Assembly (NCBI GenBank): GCA_027493545.1
Contig: JAOSKR010000004.1
Span: 310,001 to 374,000, forward strand
From: Roseovarius sp.
Lineage (GTDB): Bacteria > Pseudomonadota > Alphaproteobacteria > Rhodobacterales > Rhodobacteraceae
DNA length: 64,000 bases
Reading direction: 5' to 3'
Position numbers and translations under genes: made by a program. Shown piece by piece: positions 1 through 8,056 of this stretch. How positions within the stretch are numbered: the first letter of the stretch is position 1; each line of letters opens with the position of its first letter. The notes beneath the pieces were generated by a model. It ran no database searches. It saw nothing but the letters and a program-made list of their open reading frames with translations, and had not been told where the DNA came from.

Positions 1-2
1 TG

Positions 3-590
3 CGCCCGATGATGCGCCCCATGGTGCGGGCAGCGCTGGCCGCGCTGGGGCGCGAATTCGGGTCAGGGCTGGTGCTGCGGGTGTCGCTCGACCACTGGTC
101 GGCCGCACGCCACGACGCCGAGCGTGGCGCGGGCGGCTTTGCCGCGACGCTCGCGGGCATGCGCTGGCTGCGCGACGCCGGGCTGCGCATGAGCGTGGCG
201 GGCCGCACGCGCTGGGGCGAAAGCGAGGCCGAGGCGCGCGCGGGCTATGCCCTCCTTTATGCCGAAAACGGCTTTGCCATCGACGCGAACGATCCCGCGC
301 AGACGGTGCTTTTCCCCGAGATGGACGCCGATGCGGACGTGCCCGAGATCACCGCGTCGTGCTGGGACATCCTCGGCAAGCGTCCCGACGAGGTCATGTG
401 CGCCTCCTCGCGGATGGTGGTCAGGCGGCGCGGCGCGGCGCGGCCGGCGGTGGTCGCCTGCACGCTCCTGCCCTATGATCGGGAATTCGAGCTGGGCGCG
501 ACCCTGGCCGAAGCCGAACGCGACGTGGCGCTCAACCACCCCCACTGCGCACGCTTCTGCGTCCTCGGCGGGGCCAGTTGTTCGCGCTGA
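3..590 (+). CDS. Radical SAM family protein, C-terminal part (cut by window start)
   Basis: The reading frame is already open at the left edge, so the N-terminal part with the CxxxCxxC cluster motif lies outside the window. What remains (about 195 residues) looks like the back half of a radical SAM enzyme: a segment reading LVLRVSLDH followed by a search-like stretch (FAATLAGMRWLRDAGLRMSVAGRT), typical of the barrel strands, and a C-terminal HPHCARFCVLGGASCSR tail with three cysteines that could hold an auxiliary cluster. The substrate cannot be inferred. It converges on yidD with only 22 bp between stops. Family assignment is from motif resemblance only; the diagnostic cysteines are not visible here. 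Confidence 0.6.
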   Translation, partial: RPMMRPMVRAALAALGREFGSGLVLRVSLDHWSAARHDAERGAGGFAATLAGMRWLRDAGLRMSVAGRTRWGESEAEARAGYALLYAENGFAIDANDPAQTVLFPEMDADADVPEITASCWDILGKRPDEVMCASSRMVVRRRGAARPAVVACTLLPYDREFELGATLAEAERDVALNHPHCARFCVLGGASCSR

Positions 591-612
591 GGCGGCACAC
601 CGCGCCGGACGC

Positions 613-858
613 CTACCCGCGCCCAGCCCTGTCCTTGCGTTCGGGCACAGGGTCGTAACCGCACCCGCCCCAGGGGTTGCAGCGCGCGATGCGCCGCAGT
701 GCCAGCCAGCCGCCGCGCAGCGCGCCGTGACGTTCCAGCGCCTCGAGCGCGTACTGGCTGCAGGTCGGCTGATAGCGGCAGTTCCAACCCACCCAGGGCG
801 AGAATACCAGCCGATAGGCCCGCACCGGCAGCGCGACGAGATGCGCGAGCGGGCTCAT
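613..858 (-). CDS. yidD: Membrane protein insertion efficiency factor YidD
   Basis: An 81-residue protein with the YidD pattern: a hydrophobic/amphipathic N terminus, then [16 protein letters not shown] and the second cysteine-containing block [17 protein letters not shown]. The family is membrane associated and is thought to help YidC-dependent insertion. It follows rnpA with a 4-base start/stop overlap (ATGA), the usual rpmH-rnpA-yidD order of proteobacteria, which supports both the start and co-transcription. No anomaly is visible. Confidence 0.95.
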   Translation of the reverse strand: MSPLAHLVALPVRAYRLVFSPWVGWNCRYQPTCSQYALEALERHGALRGGWLALRRIARCNPWGGCGYDPVPERKDRAGRG

Positions 859-1253
859 GACGTCTCGTGCAGGCGCGCGAGCGCGCGCACCAGGTCATCG
901 GTCAGCGCCGCAAAGTCGCGCTCCACCGTCGCGCCGGGACGGCCGATCAGCGCATAGTCCCAGCCCGCTCGGCCGTGTTCGGGCAAGACGAGCCGCGCCG
1001 CCTCGCGCAGGCGCCGCTTGGCGCGATTGCGCGTCACCGCGTTGCCGAGCTTTTTCGAACAGGTGAAACCGACCCTGATCAGCGCCCGGCCATCGCCGCG
1101 CGCGCGCCCCTGCACCAGCATGCCGGGCATGGCCTGCCGCCGGGCGCGGTTCAATGCCAGGAAATCCGCCCGACGGCGCAGACGCTCCACGCATGGCGAA
1201 ACCGCCGGGGGCAATATCCCCGCCTCTGTCGCGGGGGCCTCCGGCGGTGTCAT
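855..1253 (-). CDS. rnpA: Ribonuclease P protein component
   Basis: A basic protein of 132 residues that binds the RNase P RNA and helps mature tRNA 5' ends. The family signature is clear: [26 protein letters not shown] carries the RNR motif at about residues 72-82, and [14 protein letters not shown] near residue 26 matches the usual N-terminal helix. Compared with the roughly 115-120 residues of many family members, the N terminus is about 20 residues longer ([12 protein letters not shown]...), so a later start is possible. It lies 37 bp downstream of rpmH and overlaps yidD, and is probably transcribed from the rpmH promoter. Confidence 0.95.
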   Translation of the reverse strand: MTPPEAPATEAGILPPAVSPCVERLRRRADFLALNRARRQAMPGMLVQGRARGDGRALIRVGFTCSKKLGNAVTRNRAKRRLREAARLVLPEHGRAGWDYALIGRPGATVERDFAALTDDLVRALARLHETS

Positions 1254-1290
1254 GGGGTCGGTCCTGTCGGCTGCGGTGCCCGGCGTGGGC

Positions 1291-1425
1291 TCAGGCGCTC
1301 AGTTCCTTGCGGCCGCGGGCGCGGCGGGCATTGAGGATCTTGCGCCCGGCCTTGGTGGCCATGCGCGCGCGGAACCCGTGCCGGCGCTTGCGAACCAGGT
1401 TCGAGGGTTGGAAGGTGCGTTTCAT
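1291..1425 (-). CDS. rpmH: 50S ribosomal protein L34
   Basis: A 44-residue, very basic protein beginning [20 protein letters not shown] and ending ARGRKELSA, which is the L34 sequence almost without change. It is a structural protein of the large ribosomal subunit. First gene of the rpmH-rnpA-yidD operon; a strong sigma-70-like promoter lies about 85 bp upstream of its start. This gene is too short for most simple ORF filters but the match is unmistakable. Confidence 0.97.
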   Translation of the reverse strand: MKRTFQPSNLVRKRRHGFRARMATKAGRKILNARRARGRKELSA

Positions 1426-1508
1426 CGCTCAAGCTCTCCGGTCTTGCGGCCCGGCCTGCGAATGCCGATGGATTCGCGCGGCAAGGCCGGACATGTCTCG
1501 AAGCCCGG

Positions 1509-1537
1509 TCTATAAATGCCGTGCGGGGCCAAGTCAA
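1509..1537 (-). promoter_or_regulatory. Sigma-70-type promoter of rpmH-rnpA-yidD
   Basis: On the minus strand TTGACT (1532-1537) is followed after exactly 17 bases by TATAGA (1509-1514). This is a near-consensus housekeeping promoter oriented toward rpmH, leaving a leader of about 75-80 bases. Consistent with constitutive, high expression of a ribosomal protein gene. Confidence 0.8.
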
Positions 1538-1746
1538 ACCGCAAACCGACACTCTGCGGCCCCGAATCTCATGCGGTTGCAACAATGGACGCGGGGACAT
1601 CGTGCGGAAATGTTTCAAGACCCGGCTATTCCGATCATCGAAGACGGCAACCGAGAGCCCGGCCATCACCGCCCATCACCGCCGCGTGAAGCCTCTGGCC
1701 CGGAACGCCGAGATTGCGCATCTTGAGGGGTGACACGGGCAGCGCG

Positions 1747-2497
1747 ATGAAACCGGACGATGACATGAACCATGCACGAGCGACACCGAAGGGGCGGCTT
1801 GCGCGCCATCTGCCGCTCGCGGTCATCCTCTGCGTGGCGGTCGCGGGGGCGCTGACGCTGGGCGACATGGTCAGCTTCGAGACCCTGCGCGCGCATCGCG
1901 AGGCGCTCATCGCCTTTCGCGACAGCCATTTCGCCGTGCTCGCCCTGGCCTTTCTGGCGGTCTATTTCGGCGTCGTCGCGTTCTCGCTGCCCGGGGGCGC
2001 GGTGGCGTCGGTCACCGGCGGGTTTCTCTTCGGGCTGACGCTGGGCACGCTGCTCAACCTCACGGCCGCGTCGCTGGGGGCCATCGCCATCTTTTCAGTC
2101 GCGCGCATGGGTCTCGGACGGGTGCTCGCAACGCGGATGGAGGCCTCCGACGGCACTCTGAAGCGCCTCAAGTGCGGCCTGAACGAACACGAGATCAGCG
2201 TGCTGCTGCTGATGCGACTGATCCCGGCGATGCCGTTTTTCGCGGCCAACATCCTGCCGGCGCTGGTGGGTGTGCGGTTTGTCAACTACGCTTGGACCAC
2301 GGTGCTGGGCATCATTCCCGGCACGCTGGTCTTTACCTGGGTGGGCGTCGGCCTCGGCGAGGTCTTCGACCGTGGCGAAACCCCCGACCTGTCGCTTTTC
2401 CGGGAACCGCAGGTTTTCGGCCCGATCCTGGGGCTCTGCGGCGCTGGCCGCGCTGCCGATCGCGGTCAGGGCCGTTCGCCGCCGCCGGGACGTCTGA
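1747..2497 (+). CDS. TVP38/TMEM64 family inner-membrane protein (apparent frameshift near its end)
   Basis: About 249 residues with several membrane segments and the TVP38/DedA-superfamily core: FSLPGGAVASVTGGFLFG followed by LLMRLIPAMPFFAANILPAL and the final helix GIIPGTLVFTWVGVGLGE. The biochemical role is not settled; proteins of this superfamily act in lipid or envelope homeostasis. Near 2432-2440 the frame changes: the expected tail (AALAALPIAVRAVRRRRDV, then TGA at 2495-2497) sits one base off, after GGGCTCT. As read, the frame runs on into the next gene and looks like a 734-residue fusion, but the natural stop two bases before the next GTG start argues for two separate genes. Start chosen at ATG 1747; 1765 or an upstream TTG at 1714 are alternatives. 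Confidence 0.85.
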
Positions 2498-2499
2498 AC

Positions 2500-3918
2500 G
2501 TGGAACGGATCGAGACCGACCTTCTGGTCATCGGCGCGGGTTCGGGCGGGCTGTCGGTTGCCGCCGGGGCGGCGCGGATGGGTGCCCGCGTGGTGCTGCT
2601 CGAAGGCGGGCGGATGGGCGGCGACTGCCTCAACGCGGGCTGCGTACCCTCCAAGGCGCTCCTGGCCGCAGCGCATGCCGCCCACGCCCATACCCGCGCC
2701 GCCGGCTTTGGAATGACCGCCACCGCGCCGCGGATCGACTTCTCGGCGGTCAGGGACCATGTCGCCAATGTCGTGGCCCGCATCGCGCCGCATGACAGCG
2801 AGGAGCGCTTCGCCGGGCTCGGGGTAAAGGTGATCCGCGAATACGGGGCTTTCGTCTCGGATCGGGAGGTGGAGGCCGGCGCATACCGCATCAACGCCCG
2901 GCGGACCGTCATCGCCACCGGGTCGTCGCCGCTGATCCCGCCCATCGCGGGGCTGGGTGCGGTGCCGTACCTGACCAACGAGAGCCTTTTCGAGTTGCGC
3001 GAACGTCCCGGGCATCTGCTGATTCTCGGCGGCGGGCCCATCGGCATCGAGATGGCGCAGGCGCATGCGCGGCTGGGCTGCAAGGTGACGGTGATCGAGG
3101 GTGTGCGGGCATTGGGGCGCGAAGACCCGGAACTGGTGGCGGTGGTGCTGGCGCGGCTGCGCGCCGAGGGGGTGGAGATCGCCGAGGACGCGATGGCGGC
3201 AAGGGTGCACGGCCGGCCCGGCAGGATCGCAATCGACACGCGCGACGGGCGGCGCCTAGCCGGCACGCATCTGCTGGTCGCGGTCGGGCGGCGTGCCAAT
3301 ACCGCGGCGCTGAACCTCGACGCCGCCGGCATCGAGGCCACCGAGACCGGCATCCGCGTCGATGCCCGGCTCAGGACCACCAACCGCCGCGTCCATGCCA
3401 TCGGCGATGTCGCGGGGGGCGCGCAGTTCACCCATCTGGCGGGGTACCACGCCGGCGTGGTGCTGCGCTCGGTGCTTTTCGGCCTGCCGGTACGGGCGCG
3501 GGGCGACCACATCGCGCGCGTCACCTATACCGACCCGGAACTGGCGCAGGTCGGCCTGACCGAGGCCGAGGCGCGCGAGCGCCACGGGTCTCGGCTGGAG
3601 GTCGTACGCGTCGAGATGGCCGCCATCGACCGCGCCATGGCCTGCCGCGACGCCGAGGGATTCATCAAGGTGATGGTGGTGCGCGGCCGCCCCGTCGGCG
3701 CCTCGATCGTGGGTGCGGGCGCGGGCGAACAGATCGGGCTCTGGGCGCTGGCGATCTCGGCGGGGCTCGGGATGCGCCACGTCGCCGGCATGGTCGCGCC
3801 CTACCCCACCGTCAGTGAAATCGGCAAACGCGCGGCTGGGGCCTATTTCTCGCCGCGTCTGTTTGATAATCCTCGTCTCAGGACAATTGTGGGGCTGGTG
3901 CAGCGCTGGCTCCCTTGA
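2500..3918 (+). CDS. FAD-dependent NAD(P)-disulfide oxidoreductase (mercuric reductase/dihydrolipoamide dehydrogenase-like)
   Basis: A 472-residue pyridine nucleotide-disulfide oxidoreductase beginning at GTG 2500. Visible parts: FAD Rossmann motif LLVIGAGSGGLSVA near the N terminus, redox disulfide GGDCLNAGCVPSK around residue 45, NAD(P) fold LLILGGGPIGIEMA around residue 170, the FAD-binding AIGDVAGG near residue 305, and a C-terminal dimerisation domain. At the C terminus the usual catalytic HPTxxE reads YPTVSE, so the active-site histidine of lipoamide dehydrogenase is a tyrosine; the physiological substrate is therefore unknown and lipoamide is unlikely. Two bases separate it from the TVP38 gene and its stop overlaps a TTG just before the kinase, so the three are probably one transcript. 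Confidence 0.88.
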   Translation: MERIETDLLVIGAGSGGLSVAAGAARMGARVVLLEGGRMGGDCLNAGCVPSKALLAAAHAAHAHTRAAGFGMTATAPRIDFSAVRDHVANVVARIAPHDSEERFAGLGVKVIREYGAFVSDREVEAGAYRINARRTVIATGSSPLIPPIAGLGAVPYLTNESLFELRERPGHLLILGGGPIGIEMAQAHARLGCKVTVIEGVRALGREDPELVAVVLARLRAEGVEIAEDAMAARVHGRPGRIAIDTRDGRRLAGTHLLVAVGRRANTAALNLDAAGIEATETGIRVDARLRTTNRRVHAIGDVAGGAQFTHLAGYHAGVVLRSVLFGLPVRARGDHIARVTYTDPELAQVGLTEAEARERHGSRLEVVRVEMAAIDRAMACRDAEGFIKVMVVRGRPVGASIVGAGAGEQIGLWALAISAGLGMRHVAGMVAPYPTVSEIGKRAAGAYFSPRLFDNPRLRTIVGLVQRWLP

Positions 3919-3929
3919 ACGGGCGGCGG

Positions 3930-5315
3930 ATGCGGTTTCTCAAATCTCTCTCGGGGCGGTTCCTGGTTCTGACGGCGGTCTTCGTGATGCTGGCCGAGGT
4001 GCTGATCTTTGTCCCCTCGGTGGCCCGGTTTCGCGAGGATTTCCTGATGTCGCGGCTCGAGCGCGCACAGATCGCGGCGCTGGCTCTGCTCGCCAACGAG
4101 GACATCGGCGCCGAGTTGCAGGAGGAGCTCCTGCTCAATGCCGGCGTCTTCAACATCGTGCTGCGGCGCGACGCGGCGCGGCAGCTGGTACTGTCGTCGC
4201 CCCTGCCGGCGCCGGTGAGCGCCACCTTCGACCTGCGCCATGCCTCGCCTCTGGTGCTGATCCGCGACGCGCTGACCTGCCTTGTGGACCCGACGCCGCA
4301 GGTGATCCGGGTGATCGGCGCACCCTCGCGCATGGCCGGGCTGCTGATCGAGATCACGCTTCAGTCCGAACCGCTGCGCGTGGCGATGCTCGACTACGGC
4401 TATCGCATCCTGATGTTGTCGCTGATCATCTCGGTGATCACGGCAGGGCTGCTCTATCTGGCGGTGCGCGCTCTGCTGGTGGGACCGATCCGGCGGGTGG
4501 TGGGGCACATGCAGTCCTATGCCGCCGCCCCCGAGGACGCCCGCCGGGTGATCGAACCCTCCGCCGGCGTGACCGAGTTGCGCGAGGCCGAGGAGGCGCT
4601 CAAGTCATTGCAGACCCAGCTGACCGGGGCGCTGAAACAGCGCCAGCGGCTGGCCGAGCTCGGCGGCGCGGTGGCCCGGGTCAGCCACGATCTGCGCAAC
4701 ATCCTGACCACGGCGCAGCTTTTCACCGACCGCATCGAACAAAGCGACGACCCCAAGGTGCGGCGCATGGCGCCCAAGCTGGTGAACTCGATCAGCCGCG
4801 CGGTGCATCTGTGCGAAAGCACGCTCGCCTATGGCCGGGCCGAGGAGCCGGCGCCGACACTGACAAGCTTTGCCCTCGCCCCGCTGGCGCATGACGTGAT
4901 CGAGAGCGAACGCATGGCCGACGAGGCCACCGGCAACATCCGTTTCGACGCCGACATCCCCGAGGGCCAGCAGGTGCGCGCCGACCGCGACCAACTTCAC
5001 CGGGTGCTCACGAACCTGGTGCGCAACGCCCGCCAGGCGATTTCCAGCGCCGGCGGCGTCGGCGCGGTGAGCGTGAGCGCGCACCAGGAGGGCGACCTCT
5101 GCATCATCACCGTCACCGACACGGGCCCCGGCCTGCCGCCGAAGGCACTCGAAAATCTCTTTCGCCCCTTCCGGGGCGCGGCGAGCCCCGGCGGCAGCGG
5201 GCTGGGGCTGTCGATCGCGCAGGAACTGGTGCGCGGGCATGGCGGCGAACTGCTCCTGGAACGCAGCGACACGGCCGGCACCGTATTCATCATCCGCCTG
5301 CCGGCGGGCGAGTGA
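3930..5315 (+). CDS. Sensor histidine kinase, membrane bound, orphan
   Basis: About 461 residues. An N-terminal membrane helix (LVLTAVFVMLAEVLIFVP), a periplasmic domain of roughly 130 residues, a second helix (LMLSLIISVITAGLLYLAV), a HAMP-like linker, a dimerisation domain with the phosphoacceptor in AVARVSHDLRNILTT, then the ATPase with N box (LTNLVRNARQAI), DTGPGLP and GGSGLGLSIA. All catalytic motifs are intact. No response regulator lies beside it, so the partner is elsewhere. Placement directly after the TVP38/oxidoreductase pair suggests it could monitor the same envelope or redox condition, but that is inference. Start taken at ATG 3930; a TTG at 3915 overlapping the preceding stop is an alternative. 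Confidence 0.9.
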   Translation: MRFLKSLSGRFLVLTAVFVMLAEVLIFVPSVARFREDFLMSRLERAQIAALALLANEDIGAELQEELLLNAGVFNIVLRRDAARQLVLSSPLPAPVSATFDLRHASPLVLIRDALTCLVDPTPQVIRVIGAPSRMAGLLIEITLQSEPLRVAMLDYGYRILMLSLIISVITAGLLYLAVRALLVGPIRRVVGHMQSYAAAPEDARRVIEPSAGVTELREAEEALKSLQTQLTGALKQRQRLAELGGAVARVSHDLRNILTTAQLFTDRIEQSDDPKVRRMAPKLVNSISRAVHLCESTLAYGRAEEPAPTLTSFALAPLAHDVIESERMADEATGNIRFDADIPEGQQVRADRDQLHRVLTNLVRNARQAISSAGGVGAVSVSAHQEGDLCIITVTDTGPGLPPKALENLFRPFRGAASPGGSGLGLSIAQELVRGHGGELLLERSDTAGTVFIIRLPAGE

Positions 5316-5375
5316 CAAAATCGCGCAAGGCCCCTTGCATCGACCGGCTTCAGCGTCTAGAGGGTGCGGCGGCAC

Positions 5376-5452
5376 GGACCGATAGCTCAGCTGGATAGAG
5401 TACCTGACTACGAATCAGGGGGTCGGGGGTTCGAATCCTCCTCGGTCCGCCA
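5376..5452 (+). tRNA. tRNA-Arg (anticodon ACG)
   Basis: A complete 77-base cloverleaf: acceptor stem GGACCGA pairs perfectly with TCGGTCC, discriminator G, CCA encoded at 5450-5452. D arm GCTC/GAGT, anticodon stem CCTGA/TCAGG around loop CTACGAA giving anticodon ACG (inosine-modified, reads CGU/CGC/CGA), and T arm GGGGG/CCTCC around TTCGAAT. Foreign-looking DNA begins right after the 3' end (hsdR remnant), as expected if the tRNA gene served as an integration site. Confidence 0.97.
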
Positions 5453-5641
5453 TTTTCCTCAGCTGGATCCCTGATTAAACGAGATAAATGTCGATGCTGG
5501 CTATGCCTTGCCACCATCCTTGCCAACATTAGAATTCATTTGTTTACCGGCCCCTGCGTATGAACGCAGGTGCCTCGAATACGTGATCTGGCCATTGGTT
5601 GCGTAGCCGGGCGACCGCTCGATCTCCCTGATTCCGGCTAG

Positions 5642-6271
5642 ATGGGCTTGTGCCGGTGGCGGACACCGATGACGCAGAGCGCGAGTGCTGGTGGAGAATT
5701 GAGCCTGTTACATGCGGTCTCGCCGGAAGGTTGGCTAAATGACGCGTGCCTGGAAAAGCTGTATGCCTACACATCCTGGTTATCGCGCCTGCTGCCATCG
5801 CGCGACGTGCCCGCCGACATCGCGATCACCGACGATATGCTGAACCTGTCCGCGTTCAAGTTGCAGAAAGGCGGAGAGGGCAGCGCATCGCTCTCGGCGG
5901 GCGATGGCACGACCCTCGATCCGATCACCGAGTTCGGTGCCAATCCCTACACTGAGGAAGAAGAGAAGTCGCTGTCGGAGATCATCGAGTCGTTCAACGA
6001 GAGGCACGGAACATCGTTCTCGCGTGAGGACTTTCTGCGTTTCGAACGTGTGACACGCGAGATCATGGACCAGGACATGACCGAAATGATCCGGAACAAT
6101 CCCGCCGATGTCGTCTACGGCGCATTCTCGCAAGCGTTCTTTCAGGGGATGGTCAAGATGTTCCAGAACGACAATGAGATGCGAAACATCGTCATGACCG
6201 ACAAGGATGCGCGCGAGCAGGCGACTCGGCACTTCTTCGAGCGGGCGCAGCGTCAGGTGTGGGAAGGATGA
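5642..6271 (+). pseudogene. Truncated type I restriction endonuclease R subunit (hsdR 3' remnant)
   Basis: About 200 residues matching only the C-terminal domain of HsdR: CLEKLYAYTSWLSRLLP, then EFGANPYTEEEEKSLSEII, then FSREDFLRFERV and DVVYGAFSQAFFQGMVKMF with the closing DKDAREQATRHFFERA. The full protein is around 1000 residues, so the nuclease and helicase motor domains are gone and no hsdM or hsdS is nearby. The first ATG is probably accidental; recognisable homology starts around 5735. Positioned 190 bp from the tRNA-Arg 3' end, it looks like the scar of an integrated island carrying a restriction system. The 5453-5641 stretch before it holds no gene I can recognise. Confidence 0.85.
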
Positions 6272-6439
6272 GTGCGGCAATCTGTTTCATCTCCTGATGC
6301 AAGAACGGCCCATAGCTGCCGTTCCTGCGACCAGCGTTATCCTGCGCTGCGGCCCGCCAGACCGGACGTTCGCCCCAGGGGCGCCATCCTCGCTGCATCT
6401 GCGAGTGTCCCTGCGTAAAGGGTGGTTAGCTGTCCTTCC

Positions 6440-6898
6440 TTAGATCTTCAGCTTGTATCCGATATGGGTCGGTTCAAAACCCAGACGGTCATAGAAGCGA
6501 TGGGCGTCTGGCCGGGCCTTGTCCGTGGTGAGCTGAACCAACGAACACCCATGTGCCCGGCATTCGCTGATCGCCCGGGCAAACATCGCCTCACCAAGCT
6601 TGCCGCCCCGACGATCGCTCGCGATCCGCACCGCCTCGATCTGTCCACGCTTGGTGCCATCGCGAGAGAGACCCGGGATGAAGGTGAGTTGCAAGGTTCC
6701 GACAATCTGCTGCCCATCCTCAACCACACAAAGAAACTGGTTCGGGTCGGCATCAATCTCCGCAAATGCAGCCCGGTAGCAATCGTCTACGGCTGGGGAA
6801 GCGTTTTCCCGCGACGCACCAAGCACGTCATCTGCCAGCATCGCGACAATCGCCCCCGGGTCCGCTGCGGTTGCTCGGCGGTAACGCGGTTCACCCAT
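6440..6898 (-). CDS. GNAT family N-acetyltransferase
   Basis: A 152-residue single-domain GNAT protein. N-terminal YRRATAADPGAIVAMLADD, central strand GTLQLTFIPGLS, the acetyl-CoA pyrophosphate loop RIASDRRGGKLGEAMFARAI (R-x-x-G-x-G/A type) and the closing FYDRLGFEPTHIGYKL are all recognisable. Catalyses acyl transfer from acetyl-CoA to an amine; the substrate is not predictable. Stands at the distal end of a run of minus-strand genes (AraC, NmrA-like, DUF4345, DUF1772) with a 131-bp gap to the nearest, so membership in the same operon is uncertain. Confidence 0.88.
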   Translation of the reverse strand: MGEPRYRRATAADPGAIVAMLADDVLGASRENASPAVDDCYRAAFAEIDADPNQFLCVVEDGQQIVGTLQLTFIPGLSRDGTKRGQIEAVRIASDRRGGKLGEAMFARAISECRAHGCSLVQLTTDKARPDAHRFYDRLGFEPTHIGYKLKI

Positions 6899-7029
6899 GA
6901 GTATTTTCCCTCTCTCTCTTCATTGTCGACCGTTTCCATAGGAGCCGTGGGTCGTGAACGAACATGCCGGCGGACAGGGGCCACCTCCGCTTCGTTGCGC
7001 AGGCCGACGCCCTGATGCGGCTCAGTTTT

Positions 7030-7539
7030 TCAAGCTGCCTGCGCCTGAGACTGCGCCGCCCGGGCGAGCGAGAACAGCAGCAGGGCTGCAGACAGTCCGC
7101 AGGCGGCGGTTCGGACGGTATTCCAGAAGCTCCAGCGGGGCAGATAGGTGCGGGTCCAGTAGTCCAGCGTCGCATCCGCGGAGGCCTCCATGCCCGCCGG
7201 GGTTTCGTTCATCGGCACGTTGACGAACACCGTTACCCCGAAGCATCCGACGAAATACGTCAGGCCCGCCAGCATCATCACGGTTCCAGGGCCGTGCTCG
7301 ACGACCACTGCGCCATAAACCGCGATCAGCAGGGATACTGGCGCCAGCCCGAGGAATAGCACCATGAAGACCCAGCGGAACACCTCTCGGTTGATGGCCT
7401 GCATCGCCTCCGCGCCACCCTGACCGCTGGTCACAGACAGGGCACGCATGATGAAATCCGAAAAGGCGAGAAAGACGCCGCCGACCAGCGCATAGGCGAG
7501 GACGGCGAGGTGGGCGAGGTAGAAGAGAACGGGGGACAT
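7030..7539 (-). CDS. DUF1772 (anthrone oxygenase-like) integral membrane protein
   Basis: About 169 residues with four hydrophobic segments (LAHLAVLAYALVGGVFLAF; FRWVFMVLFLGLAPVSLLIAV; VMMLAGLTYFVGCFGVTVFV; a C-terminal helix) and the DUF1772 hallmark VNVPMNETPAG followed by WNTVRTAACG. Fungal relatives include anthrone oxygenases; the bacterial function is not established. Start set at the Met of MSPVLFYLAHL (7539) because the upstream 16 codons are polar and unlike the family. It lies 63 bp downstream of the DUF4345 gene. Confidence 0.8.
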   Translation of the reverse strand: MSPVLFYLAHLAVLAYALVGGVFLAFSDFIMRALSVTSGQGGAEAMQAINREVFRWVFMVLFLGLAPVSLLIAVYGAVVVEHGPGTVMMLAGLTYFVGCFGVTVFVNVPMNETPAGMEASADATLDYWTRTYLPRWSFWNTVRTAACGLSAALLLFSLARAAQSQAQAA

Positions 7540-7602
7540 GGGGACGGGTTCCTTAGATTGGGGCGGCGGCAGGACGTCATGCGCCAAGCCGCCGCGGCAG
7601 GC

Positions 7603-8031
7603 TCAGCGCGCGGGCTGCGCCGTGGAGAGGCCGGGCGCCGGCTGCCAAAGGCGCCGACGGAAGGCTGCAAGACAGAGCACGGCCATGATCAGTTCCACGA
7701 CGAGGGCGCCGATGATGCTGCCGGACGGCATCCCGTCCACTGCAATCCCGACCAGCCGTCCGGCCGGAAAAGCGGTGAAGACCGTCAGGGCCATCGCCAT
7801 GCCAACGGGCAGGACCGCGTGTCGCCAGATGCCGAGCAGCATCAGAATGCCGAAACCCGCGAGACCGGCGCCAGGTGCGCGCAATTCGCTCAGCAGGTTG
7901 GCGTCTTTGCCGAGCGTGATGCCGTAGCCGGCGTAGAAGGCGTGCGGCGCGAGCAGGATGAAAGCGCCGATGGTGAGCGCAGTCAGGCCGGAGAGACCAA
8001 GCGCGGTCTTCTCGAGCAGGGTGGGTCTCAT
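7603..8031 (-). CDS. DUF4345-like small integral membrane protein
   Basis: A 142-residue protein with four predicted membrane helices (ALGLSGLTALTIGAFILLAP; AGLAGFGILMLLGIW; VGMAMALTVFTAFPAGRLVGI; IIGALVVELIMAVLCLAAF). The pattern, with P-x-x-F-Y/G-x-Y-G after the first helix and GRLVGI-x-x-DG in the loop before the last, resembles DUF4345 proteins of unknown function. Only 25 bp from the NmrA-like gene upstream, so likely co-transcribed with it and with the following DUF1772 gene. Confidence 0.7.
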   Translation of the reverse strand: MRPTLLEKTALGLSGLTALTIGAFILLAPHAFYAGYGITLGKDANLLSELRAPGAGLAGFGILMLLGIWRHAVLPVGMAMALTVFTAFPAGRLVGIAVDGMPSGSIIGALVVELIMAVLCLAAFRRRLWQPAPGLSTAQPAR

Positions 8032-8056
8032 GTCATGTTCCTTTTATGGTGTGGTG

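Noticed and set aside
613..1540. Replication origin near rpmH-rnpA-yidD
   Set aside because: No dnaA, dnaN or clustered DnaA boxes (TTATCCACA type) were seen. In alphaproteobacteria the origin is usually elsewhere.
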